Positions 46,906 through 58,038 of a stretch of DNA of 64,000 nucleotides are shown here, piece after piece. Origin of the DNA: Cycas panzhihuaensis (taxonomy: Eukaryota > Cycadophyta); NCBI GenBank assembly GCA_023213395.1, contig CM041465.1, forward strand, positions 243,171,741 through 243,235,740. The letters run 5' to 3'. Position 1 is the stretch's first letter; every line of letters begins with the position of its first letter. A program made the position numbers and the translations under genes. The notes under the pieces are model-generated. The model was not told the DNA's origin, made no database searches, and saw only the letters and a program-made list of their open reading frames with translations.

Positions 46906-47227
46906 ACTACCATTTTAAATTGTTCCCATTCCTCCCAACCACGGGTGGAATGGCAATTTAAGATGGATTCTTGCTCCGAAACGAGCCTAAACTACCATTT
47001 TGAATTGTTCCCATTCTTCCCAACCATGGGTTGAATGGCAATTTAAGATGGATTCTTGCTCTGAAACGAGCCTAAACTACCATTTTGAATTGTTCCCATT
47101 CTTCCCAACCATGGGTTGAATGGCAATTTAAGATGGATCCTTGCTCCGAAATGAGCTTAAACTACCATTTTAAACTGCCTCCATGCTTCCCAGTCACGGG
47201 TAGGATGGCGGTTTAAGATGGATTTTC
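46888..47227. repeat. Four tandem 85-bp units, each a hairpin
   Basis: Units begin at 46888, 46973, 47058 and 47143 (gctccgaaacgagcctaaac...). Each holds outer arms ccattttaaattg/caatttaagatgg and inner arms ccattcctccc/gggtggaatgg. The first three are nearly identical and the fourth is diverged. P2 and M1b have one unit. Confidence 0.95.
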
Positions 47228-48003
47228 TTTTCGTTTCTCCTTCTGGTTCCTCCATGAACCGCGTTCCCGTATGCTCTTGGGAACCTTTGTCCTCCTACTT
47301 GGGCATTCCCCAACTAGGACGACGCTAGGGAGTATCGTTGCTCCCCCCTTTCGTGCTTGTGATTTCCTTCGCATATTCCGCTATGCTCCCCTGTGGACGT
47401 GCATGTCGCCCTATCTTCTAACCCCACGCCTCTCGATCACCTCTGTTTATGGTGGTTGTGTGTGCTCCTGTTAGACATATGGCCATACATGGAAGGAAAC
47501 ACATGCATATTACAATAAAATATCTATAACGAAAACCTGCATATTTACAAAATCTACATATCCAAAGATATCACGAGACACCTCAACGCCGAGCGGTCCT
47601 CGTCCACCTCATCCTTGAGTGTCGCCTCCCTCTTCTTGACGACCGCCCCTGAGACTTGCCTGGCCAGCCCGTGCCCAAGTTTTCAGTTGTTGCTCGATTG
47701 CATACTTGTTTTACTTTCTTTGGATGCCTCTCACTTCACGTTGCGCTTGACGGGAGGCGTCCTTTCACTTGCTTATTCCGATTTGCGGTCGATGCCTGAC
47801 AGGCAGCGTGGCGGCCCCTCGTTGTCCTCGTCTCGTCTCCCTTGTCCACAGCGTTCGCCCACGACACTTGCCTATACCCTTAGTCCACGTGCTGCTCTTC
47901 ATTGCTTTTATATATATATATATATGCATGTGCTACTTATATTTTTGATTGTCAGCATTCGCCATCACATTACGCTTAGAAGCGGTGAGGCTCACGCCAG
48001 CGA
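47228..48003 (+). other. 3' untranslated region of P3
   Basis: It begins with blocks also present in P2 at 51090-51420 (including the tagacatatggccatacatgg region). It then jumps, near 47590, to sequence that in P2 follows the aRNH C-terminus (ccttgagtgtcgcctccctc). The opposite-strand gene, promoter-like module and aRNH are thus deleted. The frame at 47615-48091 is not conserved. A tatatatata run lies near 47915. Confidence 0.75.
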
Positions 48004-50503
48004 TGTTTCCGCCTCGGGAATGGACTCGAGACGCATCGATGCAGGTTTGTTCAGGTATATTTTCTTACTTTTCTTGCCTTGGTTTGATTAAGGTTATTTC
48101 TGATGGGTTGTTTGACATATGCCCGCACGCATTGCTCGTGCTTGTTCACTATGCATGTGCCTAACGGCACCTCTTAGCCTATGACGACTCACGGTGGGCA
48201 TCCATAAGCGGATGCGACACCCTGTATGGCGTACAGCCACTCACGATGTCTTCATGGTCTTTCGGGATGCTTTTGCCAGCTTGTTTATTCGTGTTACCAC
48301 GTGCCACTTATGTTGCAAACCCTTCCTAAGCTTTGGTTTAACCCTTAGTTAGGGCTCTTTGCGAGATTTTGAGTACTTGCCCAACGCCCGAGCCTTCCCC
48401 GGTTGATGTATTTGTGATTAGCCCTGTTCTTACCCTAAAACCGATTTTTATGACTTTCATGTTGCATTTTCTTCTTTTTAAGTTTGGTGGTACCACGAAA
48501 CTAAGCGATGCTGGATTTGCGTGATCTGCGAAGTTTGCCGCCAGACGATGTTTAAAATTAAAAAAAAAAAGAACCCACGCGACAGTGGCGCGTTTTCGGG
48601 CTGGCGTGGCTCACGGCAGTTGGGCGCGGGGCCCCCAACGTTCACTTGCTATGCCCAAGGCATAAAAGCCTTTTTTTCACTCATTTTGAGGATTATTCTA
48701 GCATTCTTCATTTCATTTTTCAAGTTTTTCTCGAGCAACTTCTCCACAAAGGGACAAGGCAAAGAAACAGTGAACAAGAGAACTTCTTCTACAGCAGTGG
48801 GACAGAGGTGAAGTGGGCCATTACCAGCTGGAGTTGCAGGGCCATTCTTGCCCCTCACGGACTCCATTGCAAGCACCACTCCTCTCCACAAATACCTAAA
48901 GCTTCAAGAGGTTTTCTTCACCAAAAGACCACTTCAAAGACCCACCTTCAAGCTCTCAACTTGCATGAAGCTCTACTCTTCTACCCTCTTGCAAAGGACA
49001 TTCAACACCACCTCTTAGACATTGCTTGGGCTGCTCCTCCAAGTGGCCAAGCACCTACATGCACTTATTCTTCACTATTCAAGGTATTTATTGTCTCTTG
49101 TTGGTGCTTTTTGCTTGTTTTCTTCATTGTTTTGCTTGCAAATTCTTTCCTCCCTTTTGCATGCACTTCCTTTGAGTTTCTCTTGGCCGTTTGATGCAAG
49201 TAATCTTAGTAGTTGTGGCTTACTAGAGTGCTTCCCTAGGTTAGGCACATTTTCTTGTATTCCCTTGAAACCCATCCTCTTCCTCTTAGCTTCTTCTTCC
49301 ACCATTTCCTAAGCTAGCCGGCATAAAGGGTTTTCACGAGGATTTGAGGGAGATAGGCGGGGTTCCGTCCCCCATTGCCGTCCTTCTCCCCAAGGGTTCC
49401 GTCCCTTATCCTCTCTCCCTTTAGCACCCGCGCCTTCTTAGGAAACAGAGCTAGGGAAGCCTTGGAGAGTTGGGTTGAGTTTCCCTCTTGGTGTAGGAAA
49501 TTTGTTACTACACGACCCATCTTGTTGCATGCTAGCATTGTTTCCCTATACCCTGTGGAGACCTCTAGGTGGGTGAGTTAGCCATCCAGGGCTACACTCA
49601 ATCCTATTCAAGGCATTTTATGGTGTATGACGGCGCATATGTGTCGCGGCTTTGTTTCCTTTCCATTATATGTGGGTGCTTAACTACGTCGGCTAGCCTA
49701 GTTGATTTCATTTTCGTATACATATACATATATCTCGTCGGTTTTGGTAGCCTCTCTCCAGGAGGGTGTTCTCTCCGGTTGTGTGCGGGATCGCTTAAGA
49801 GGGAGGGGTGCGAGGTCAACCCGTTCTTGGTCGGCATCACGAGTCGCCTTTCCCTTTTTGGTTGTTTTGAGCTTTACTTTTCGTTCTTTCGGTTTGTTAG
49901 TTCTTGCATGCTCGGGGAGGTAAGTGAACCCCTTCGACGCCTTTGATCGACGTTGCATGCGGAAGACGGAGGGAAGGGCGTGATCGAGGAGGGAAACCCG
50001 TATTTACGCCGGACTCGTGTCCGTATTTCCGCGTGTCTTTCGTGTTTACTTTGTGTTTTTACGCTCCATTGCATTTACTTTGATCTGTAAAGGAACATAA
50101 GGGAAAGAAAGAAAAAAATAAATCGTTTACTTTACATTTGCTTTCTTGTACTTCTTTATTACATTGCATGACATAGTAGTGTAGGTCCCATTTACCTATA
50201 CCCCTTAGCCACACTTACCCCTTACTCTGTGACACGTTTGGTTGATTGCCCCCCTCGTCGCCTTCTCATTGCCTTGAGAAGCCGCGACGTACGAGGTTCT
50301 TTTCCCCTTCCGGCCATCCAAGGGTAGGAAGGCCTCGACTTGCACCGGCCACAGGAAGCAACCGGACACCTTGCGATCCGTGCCACGCTCGGGCCAAGAC
50401 GGGCGTCTGCGAGGTATGATCCTCGCTAGTTAGCCTGCTTAGCATATTATTTCTATGCCCTTCCCGCTAGGCGTTGGATCATTGCCCCGCGGAGAGCGTT
50501 TCA
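48004..50503 (+). repeat. 3' LTR of P3 (2500 bp)
   Basis: It starts tgtttccgcctcggg and ends gagcgtttca. It is collinear with the 5' LTR; the long stretches 48640-49320 and 50060-50230 are nearly identical to it. TATA-like cataaaa at 48661-48667. Confidence 0.95.
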
Positions 50504-50508
50504 TTTAC

Positions 50509-51011
50509 CCTTATTGGTATAGGTAGTTATGGTTACTTAACCATCATGGGTGATTTTGAGTTAGATAGTGAGGGCTATGAGCCCTCTCCTTGATGTGTCA
50601 CCTTGGTTTCATGAGCACCTAGGGGGATATCTCGATCAGATATTTATATTCCTCTTCATTCCACATTGGCTCCTGAGCTGCTGGTCCTGAACCAGCCCCT
50701 TATTTCACTTTCTTGGCCTCCCCGAGTAGTTTTATGTAGGTGCCTGCGTCGATGAGCCACTTGTAGAGACACTTATTCTTCACACTCTAGATCCTTACCT
50801 AGGACTAGAGCCACTCCTACTCAGATGTAACCTTGCCACGTGATCTGTCGTGTGCCAGGTCTGTTGCACTTATCTAGTTCTGACCATAGCAAGTTTACTA
50901 GTAGGCCTAGCTATACTGGGCCTACCCTTTGGCACCTATCTCCTATTCTGCATGTAACTACCCCTACCCCTATGGGGTCTAGGCACACCTCTTTCTCTCT
51001 TTATGCTTTGA
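50509..51011 (+). pseudogene. Post-protease Ser/Arg-rich tail of P2 (continues after P3)
   Basis: It matches the P3 frame 46390-46905 block by block: GSYGYLTIMGDFELDSEGYE, RGISRSD, LVLNQP, SRSLPRTRATPTQM, SSDHSKFTS and TGPT. Several stops are present at former Arg, Gln and Trp codons. The element has no RT. Sharing this tail shows P2 and P3 descend from the same pol-less ancestor. Confidence 0.75.
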
Positions 51012-51090
51012 AATGAGCCTAAACTACCATCTTAAGTTGTTATCATTTCTCCCAGCCATGGGTGGAATGACAACTTGGGATGGCCTCTCC
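51012..51090. repeat. Single hairpin unit of P2
   Basis: Gagcctaaactaccatctt ... gggtggaatgacaacttggg is one copy of the 85-bp unit that is four-fold in P3. The inverted-repeat arms are still visible. Confidence 0.75.
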
Positions 51091-51699
51091 CGTCTCTTTC
51101 TAGTTCCTCCTGCAGAACCCATGTTCCCATGTTCTTTTGGGACTTTTTCCTCCTATTTAGGTATTCCCTAGTTAGGACGATGCTCTGGAGTATTGTTACT
51201 CCTCCCTCTCGCTTGGTATTTCCTTCGCATATCCTGCTATGCTCCTCTGTGGACATGTGTGCCACCCTATTTCCTAACCCCACATGTGTCTATCACCTCT
51301 ACTCATGGTGGTCATGTATCCTCTTGTTAGATATATGGCCATGCATGGAAGGAAATATATGCATCTCAAACAAATATCACAACAAAACATCTACATCATA
51401 CACAATAAAGTATACATATCAAATTGGGGTGCCAATTTCCCTGTTTATATATATACATCAAAATCATATGTCATATCATACATATGGGAAGCTGGTATCC
51501 TTGTAGAGGGGTATAATCATATGACTCTACATATATAACCCCCTAGAGGCCCATGCTTTCTCTTATCAAAAATCAAATACATGAGTACTATCCTACTGCT
51601 GTCTTGCTCCTGGGGTATCATCCCCTGGTCAGTGTGATGCCTCTCCTGGGGACCACATCCCTCTGAGACTCCTCCTAAATCTCTGTGAGCTCCCTACCT
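51091..51699. other. Spacer of P2, no gene
   Basis: It is homologous to 12141-12663 of M1b (reversed) and to 47228-47520 of P3. AT-rich with a tatatatata stretch near 51447. The frames 51075-51506 and 51284-51538 are not conserved. Confidence 0.5.
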
Positions 51700-53505
51700 T
51701 ACTCCTCTCATCTCATAGTCTCCTCAGGGTCATTATTGTCATATAGGTCTGTGTCCTACTCTATGCCAACCTTGATACTACCATGTCCTCGACTAGTCGA
51801 TCGTATCACACCTGGATATGATCCCACTTGGTCTCTATGAGGTGGAGCCTCTCTTCCATCTGCTGGAGTCTCTCCTCTAGCACTACCATATGGATATAGC
51901 TCCCCATATCCCCTTCGGATCCACCTTGAGCCTCCAGTGTCTGCACATGACTCCATAGCGCATCTTGCTCACCCCGAGCCTCATCCAGCTCTCACTGCAT
52001 CTGTTCCCTGAATGCTACATGCTCTTGGGACTCTGCAACCCATATATCTCTCGCCCTCGCCAATGGGGTGAATGTTGCCATGTGGGCACCTACTGATTTG
52101 GGTGCATCCTCAACCTGGATGGGCGACTGCCCCTCTACGTATACCTAAGGGAACATCTCCCTCACCATGGCCTCCATCAATCGCCAGATCTCTGCAGTAC
52201 CTACAAATCCAACATGCCTTATGTCAGTATGTATCCAGCTGTATACCATAATAAAACCAAATCAAACTATCTATCTAGCTATCAAATGATAAGGAAAATA
52301 AGGCCTCACCTACTGCAGCCGCCGACTCGTCTGCCCGTGCGATAGCCTCTACCCCTGGCTCTCCACCAGCTGCTGGTGCCTCCTCCTCTGGCACCTCCTC
52401 TGCTACTACCTCCATTGTCGGAGCCTGCATCACTCTCTCTACTGGTAGAGTAGTCCCCCTAGGTCTCTCCACGATCCTTAACCTCTGAGCTCGTGTCATA
52501 GGCCCCCTCATCTGCTCGGTAGTCCCTGATAGACCTGCCTCCTCTATAGCTTGTGATGGGCTAGCCCCATCGCCTCTATCTCCCCCATCACTACTGTCAT
52601 CGTCTCCAGGGGCAACCCCTATTACTCCTGCCTCCTCGTCACTATCCCATCTCGTAGATGTATAGGGATCTGAGGTGTAGTTAATCATGGTAAGGAGATC
52701 TAGCGACGTGGCATCCACAAACCTCCTAACTTGTGTCTGGTCCTATACTCCCCTGAACTGGGTCTTCCATCTATGTACCATAGGTGCCCACTCTAATACG
52801 GGGTGTGGTCCCCCTGATGGTGCCACTACTACAAAATGATAAAAAAACCAGCACTGCAATAGCATGCTATATGACAATCCACCTTTGTCTGCCGCCCTGA
52901 TAGTGTCCAGCTGAACGACGAGGTTTGCCACTATGAGGGTGGCCCAATCCAAGTGCTCCCCAGCCTCACATCTCTATATGATATCCATCCAACCTCTTGA
53001 GATATCCTTATAGTTCTATTTCTGGGAAATCCAGAACATGATGCATAATGTGATCAGTTTCCTCATACGAGGAACTCTAGATAGTACCATGCTTTGTAGA
53101 GGCACTCCTCGCCTCTCCCACCTATCCTGGATTGTGAAAAATGTGGCCGCCTCTCGATGGACCACCTCACTGCTAGGCAATGCTCCTAACAAGGCTAGTC
53201 TCCCTATCGCCGGCACTTTAAGGATCTGCCAGTTATCCCTGGGTGTCACCATAACATCCCCTACTTGGGGCAGATGGAACACGTACCTTTGCCTGTCCTA
53301 ATGTGACATGATATCCACTAGTAGCCTTTGATCTGACATGTACTAAGGTGTTCTTACCACCTTCAGCAACCTGCATCTCTGCAGGACTCCTCTATCCTCC
53401 CTGCTCATCATCTCTAGGAAACTTAACATAGCCATGCCAACGTTTTCGCGGTTCTCCACCGCAATCACTACATGCAAGATGCCATCAAATGTATCAGTCT
53501 GTAAC
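51700..53505 (-). pseudogene. Opposite-strand gene of P2: plant-mobile-domain-like protein with coiled-coil tail
   Basis: Read on the minus strand: TFDGILHVVIAVENRENVGM, FLEMMSREDRGVLQRCRLL, VFHLPQVGDVMVTPRDNWQI (FHLP block as in plant mobile domains), VVHREAATFFTIQDRWERRG, RKLITLCIMFWISQK, DWATLIVANLVVQLDTIR and GPHPVLEWAPMVHRWKTQF. Then comes an acidic linker (52275-52718), a likely 109-bp intron (GT at 52309, AG at 52201) and a charged coiled-coil-like part (VVLEERLQQMEERLHLIETK) ending near 51700. About five in-frame stops, most TAG where CAG or TGG is expected. Two independent copies (also M1b) keep the same blocks, so the protein was once under selection. It is not an envelope or a known retroviral protein; the mobile-domain assignment is tentative. 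Confidence 0.65.
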
Positions 53506-53519
53506 CAGCCTTGCCCTTG

Positions 53520-54150
53520 GCCTCTCAGGGCTCTCCATTAGCCTCATTTGGTTGAGATTTGGAGACTCCTAGAGCATCCTTTTCTCTTTTCCCGCAGTCT
53601 GCCTTTGCACTGCACTAAACTTTGCAGTACCGCAGAGTTTAGCTAGGTCCCATTGGGGCCCCATGACAAAGATCGCGGCACTGCGATCTTTTCCACGGTA
53701 CGAATAACACCCCCCCCAAAAGGGGGAATTTCCCTACCAAAAACTCAAAAAAATCTTTTGGGTAGGCCCAGCGGAGCCCACTGGGACTAGGGTTGCCAAA
53801 TGACCTGGTTGTGCCTCTTTCTAGGTTCAATTCAGATTCTGAGAGGTTATTTTTCACCCATATGGGGCCTAAAACTGCATCAAAAATTTACAAAAAGCAC
53901 TGAAATTCAAATTGCAATTTCAAGTTGGGTTGGCGATCCACTCACTAGATCTGGTCACGTGGTCATCATCTTGCCCTCCTGGTCGCTCTGGCTGCCTCCT
54001 CGCCCTGATCCAACAGCCAGATCTCTCGCTGCGTGTCTCAAAAATGGGGTAGCACTCCACTGCATAAGGGACGAGTTCTGGATTTTGTACGAAAGCTCAT
54101 GTAAATGAAATCCTTTTCATTCGTTTTTCCTTATATAGGCAGGGCCCCTA
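53520..54150. promoter_or_regulatory. Divergent promoter-like module of P2
   Basis: It lies between the opposite-strand gene and aRNH. On the plus strand it has gcagtaccgcagagttt at about 53622, the C8-aaaa-G5 hairpin at 53709-53726, and tatatag at 54131-54137 followed by a GC-rich stretch. The GGTACC-type motif is the same one that clusters upstream of the LTR TATA (56000-56030). Promoter activity in both directions is inferred. Confidence 0.5.
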
Positions 54151-54678
54151 TTGGGTGCTTCCTCCTTTCTTGCCTTTGAGGCAGCCTTCGAGACTACATT
54201 TTCGCCTTGGCCAGCATCACTTTCTAGCCTAGTTCCTCTTTTTCTCTCCATGGTCTCCTTTCGACTCGTTTCCTTTGGCGGATTAATGATGCCCTAAGCG
54301 GCTCATTTTTGCCAAAGTCCCTTTTGTCTCATTTTGCATGCCACTCTCGTGCATACCTGATTTTATACTCGTTTGGCTTGTTTCGCCACCCTGGACTCAT
54401 TTTTGCCACCCGTTTTTGCTCTTGGCACTCCCACAGGGAGTGTCCCCTCCAGTCAGGCACCCCCTTTGTGCTTCCTTAAGCCAGGTTGGGCGCCTTGGAG
54501 TCCTTTTTCTACCGTTTTCTTCCCTGTTGGTGGGGTAGCCTTCCTTGCCTTCAGGTTGCCTCATTGCAAGGTCTTCATACCCCTTCATAGCCATTGTCAC
54601 TAGCAATACAGAGTCCTCTTCTCGCCTCTTTCTTCAGTTTCATTGTACTTCTTTTTAGCAAAGAAGTTATTCTCATTC

Positions 54679-55100
54679 ATGGCTCTTCTCATTTTCATCG
54701 ATGGCAGAAGTCGTAGTAATCCTGGTCCTCCCACCGTTGCATGGATACTCTGTGATTCCTCTGGGCATGACTACCTGTGCTCTAAAATATTCCTTCCTGA
54801 GGCAACTAATAATGAAGCTGAGTACACGGCCATTATTGAAGCCCTCACTGATGCATTATGTTTCCATCACGGACCTGTTATCCTTCTTTGTGACTCCTAA
54901 GTGGTGGTGTCTCATCTCACCTAGGTTTACCAGGTGCAGTGCCCACACTTGAGAGCCCTGGTGTCGACCACGAGGTCACTATTGGCTCGCTTCTAGTCCA
55001 TCGATGTTTGCCATATTCCTCGGGCCCTCAATGTTGAGGCTGACAGGATCGTTTGCTTATCCTTGAGTATTGCCTCCCTCTTCTCAGTGATCACCTTTGA
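54679..55100 (+). pseudogene. Archaeal-type RNase H of P2
   Basis: From the ATG at 54679: MALLIFIDGRSRSNPGPPTV (first catalytic Asp present), AWILCDSSGHDYLCS, EATNNEAEYTAIIEAL (catalytic Glu), VILLCDS (Asp), then stops at two former Gln codons, VVVSHLT and HIPRALNVEAD, with a stop at 55098-55100. One base is missing near 55045. Apart from the two stops the three catalytic positions visible here are intact. The element has no RT, so this enzyme would act in trans or on helper-derived complexes. Confidence 0.85.
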
Positions 55101-55455
55101 GATACTTGCTTGGCCTGCCTATTACCCAAGTCTCTGGCTGCCTTCCTCCTAGTTTGCTTGTCTAGCCCATTGGTTACCCTTATATTATCCATTACATTCT
55201 AGGGATGGGGGCATCCCCCTTTTCGTTCATTTCATCTCCAGGTCGACTTCCAAGTGATACATTAGCAGCCCCTATGTTGTCCTTGTCTCTGTCTCCCTTG
55301 TCCATGCATTCTGCCATGACACTTGTTGACACCCTTGGTCCATATTCTATTCATGATTTATATATATACACATGTGCTACTAATAGTTTTTGGTTTCTAG
55401 CATTTTCCATCATGCCATGCTTATGAGTAGTGAGGCTCTGCAACCAACAGGGCAG
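55101..55455 (+). other. 3' spacer and polypurine tract of P2
   Basis: No conserved frame. The segment ends caacagggcag directly before the LTR start; the purine tract is shorter than in P1. Confidence 0.55.
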
Positions 55456-58038
55456 TGTTTCCCGGCTACCAGGAATGGACTTGAGATGGGTCGACTCAGG
55501 TAAGAACAGGTATACAGTTCTCACTTTCAGCTATCACTTGGTAGAAGTCATTTAGAGTGTTGTTTGATACATGCTTGCTTGCCATTTATGTGATCGCATT
55601 ACTTTCTTGCCTGATCACATTGCTTATGCCTATCGCATATTATTCAGCCTATGATGACCCACCATGGGGCACTCCTCAGTGAGTCATACACCCCATATGG
55701 CACTCAACTACCTACAACACCTCCATAGCTCCTCGAACATCGTCGTTAGTTGTGACGCACTTGTGTCAACACTCTTGTCGCCGCTTGAGTCCTCTCCTAG
55801 GTGTGATAAGACACCACCCCCCCCCCCCCCCCCCCTAAGACTCGTCTGTCTCTATCAGCCACTTGCCAGCCACTTAGGCATGAGCTCCTAGCCTGCCTAG
55901 CCTTTGCACACCCTTTTGTTTGGTTCTGGGCCTTAGTTTTGCCTTAATTTTGACTTTCAATCCTACACCGCTGCAAACTTAGTGGTACTGCAAAGTTTAT
56001 TGTGGTACCATGAAGTTTGCTGTGGTGTGACTGTTTAAACTTATTTTTTAAAATTGCCTGGGCAAGTCCTGCTCTTTCTATAGAATCGCCACATGGCACC
56101 CTCAGGTACTCACCCCCACCGTAACCCTAAACATTTGTTTAGGGTTTGGGTGAATATAAAACTTAAAAACTAAGCCATTTGCTTTTCTTTTGGGTTTATT
56201 TTTTGCTCTCTACTCTAGCTCTCACTCTACAACCTTCACAGGATCTGCTCCTCTGCTCTAGCTCTTCTTCTATAGGATACCTATTGCATCTCAAGCCCTA
56301 CTCCAGTAGCTTCAGGCTCCTTTTTTGCAGGTCTATTTCATGGAAGGAGGGTACTCACAGCATCTCAATAAGTAAACTCCAAGATCTCAGAGTTGTATCC
56401 ACATTTGCCTCCCCTTCAGCCCAGGTCTAAAAAGCATGTTTGGCATAGGCTTTTCCCTCTGACTTTTAGCAGGATTAAGCTCCTTCCTTCTTGGTTTTTC
56501 TTCCTTTTGTGAGTAGTTTTGAGTCATTCCTTGCTCCTATCTTTGCATTTCATAGGAGCTTACCTGTTGTTCCTTATTTTACAGTACTCCTCCTCTCTTC
56601 TCCTGCAAGCTCACTCTAGGGTGGCTGTGCAAGAGGGCTGCATAAGGACGGGTGAAGGGAGAAAGGAGGGATTAGTCCCCTTGTTGGACTTCTCCCCAAG
56701 GGTTTTACCCTTCCCTTCCTTCCTCTTCCACTCCATGCCTCTCTCTGGAGTTGGGCTAGGGATAGTGAGAGCTTATTTCTAGTTCTAAAAAAATAGCATT
56801 GGCAGCCCTTACCATGTTGGTTTTAGACCTGTACTCTTAGGTTTTGGGCATCACATAAGCCCCCAAACCTGTCCCAGTTGGTTTGTAATCCTTGGCTTGT
56901 CTGAGCTTAACGATTTGTTGCCCATAGCACTTCGTCTCTTAGGTTTATCTGGGCACCATTTTATTGGTTTATCACCTCTTTTGTCTGATGTCCCATACAG
57001 CCATTACACCCTGGTTTTCTCCCCATTAAGGCTATGCAGAGGTACTTGTGGTTAAGTTATCCATCCTAAGGCTAACTTCCTCATCTTAGTCACTACTTGG
57101 TGTTGCTTTGATTTGAGTCTTGCTTGGAGGTTTTGGAGTAGAGTGTAATATTTTTTTAACTTGATTTATGAACTACTTCTTGTATTCATATACATATTAG
57201 GAATATTTGGCAGCCCCCTCTTCTAGGAGGGAGAAACCTTTATGTTGTGCTTGGCAAGTTCGCGGCAACGGAAGTACGATAGAGGCAAGCTTCTTGACAG
57301 GTTAGTCTCCAGCTAGTAATGCTTTCGTTTTCCTTCTTTGCTCTTTTTTGTTACTTTACTTTCACATGATTGGGGAAGGTAAAGTAGCCCCTCGTCCGTT
57401 CACGGTAACCATCATTGACTAGCCCCACACCTACGCAGCAAGTTCGAGTGGGCAAGTGCGTAAAGAGCAGGAGGGCGCAATGTCCCAACCACACTTCTTT
57501 TCTAGGTATTCATTGTCCCCTTTTTGTCCTTTTTTCTGCCGTGTTTCTTTTATGCGCATATTGCATGCTAAAGACACATAGGAAACAAAAAGGGAAAGAA
57601 CTCATTCTTGTATTTACGAATTCTTTTATAGTTGTTTATATCGTGTGTAGATAGGACTTAGGTGTGACCCGCACATTTCTCATACCCCATCTAGCCCACA
57701 CGTAGGACATCGCATCTCATACACGTCTTCTTGCACATTGCCTTCTCCCTCTCGTGAGAAGGCATAACTTCCTAGAGTCCCCCTTCCTCTTCCCATCCAT
57801 CCGAGGGATAAGTGGGCCTCTTCTTTTGGGATGACCTAAGGCCTCGCCTTGCGTCCTTTTCTGAATATTGCCCTAAGGCAATTGGGCACCATTCATGGGT
57901 CCCAAATCTGTGCTCTGGCACATGGACACCCTGCATGGTGTTCTTTCTTGCTAATTAAGATCCCATTTATAACTCGACCACACCTTAGCTAGTTACATCC
58001 TTCTGAGCATAGAAGACCATCCTGTAGACACGATTCCA
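55456..58038 (+). repeat. 3' LTR of P2 (2583 bp)
   Basis: It starts tgtttcccggctaccagg and ends cacgattcca, giving TG...CA. TATA at 56155-56161. A 19-base C run at 55817-55835 replaces a C6 run of the 5' LTR. Confidence 0.93.

Larger units (their letters stand above)
40504..50503 (+). mobile_element. Non-autonomous Tat-like LTR element P3 (10.0 kb), nested in P2
   Basis: LTRs at 40504-43022 and 48004-50503 are bounded by the 5-bp duplication tttac (40499-40503 and 50504-50508). Removing the element and one duplication restores P2 sequence matching P3's own NLVRFAPIGVG region. Inside are gag, protease, a Ser/Arg-rich tail and four 85-bp repeats. RT, integrase, the opposite-strand gene and aRNH are all absent. 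It is richer in CG than anything around it and long LTR stretches look identical, so it is the youngest gypsy insertion here. Confidence 0.95.
34464..58038 (+). mobile_element. Non-autonomous Tat-like LTR element P2 (23.6 kb with nested P3)
   Basis: Two collinear LTRs (34464-37047 and 55456-58038) and a 5-bp duplication agttc (34459-34463 and 58039-58043) in the copia RT define the element. Without P3 it is about 13.6 kb. Contents in order: primer site, gag, protease, Ser/Arg-rich tail, hairpin, opposite-strand gene, promoter-like module, aRNH, polypurine tract. RT, RNase H and integrase are absent. The LTRs are clearly diverged, so this is an older insertion than P3. Confidence 0.93.

Noticed and set aside
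47615-48091. 158-codon frame in the P3 3' region
   Set aside because: It spans a deletion join and runs into the LTR; it has no counterpart in P2.
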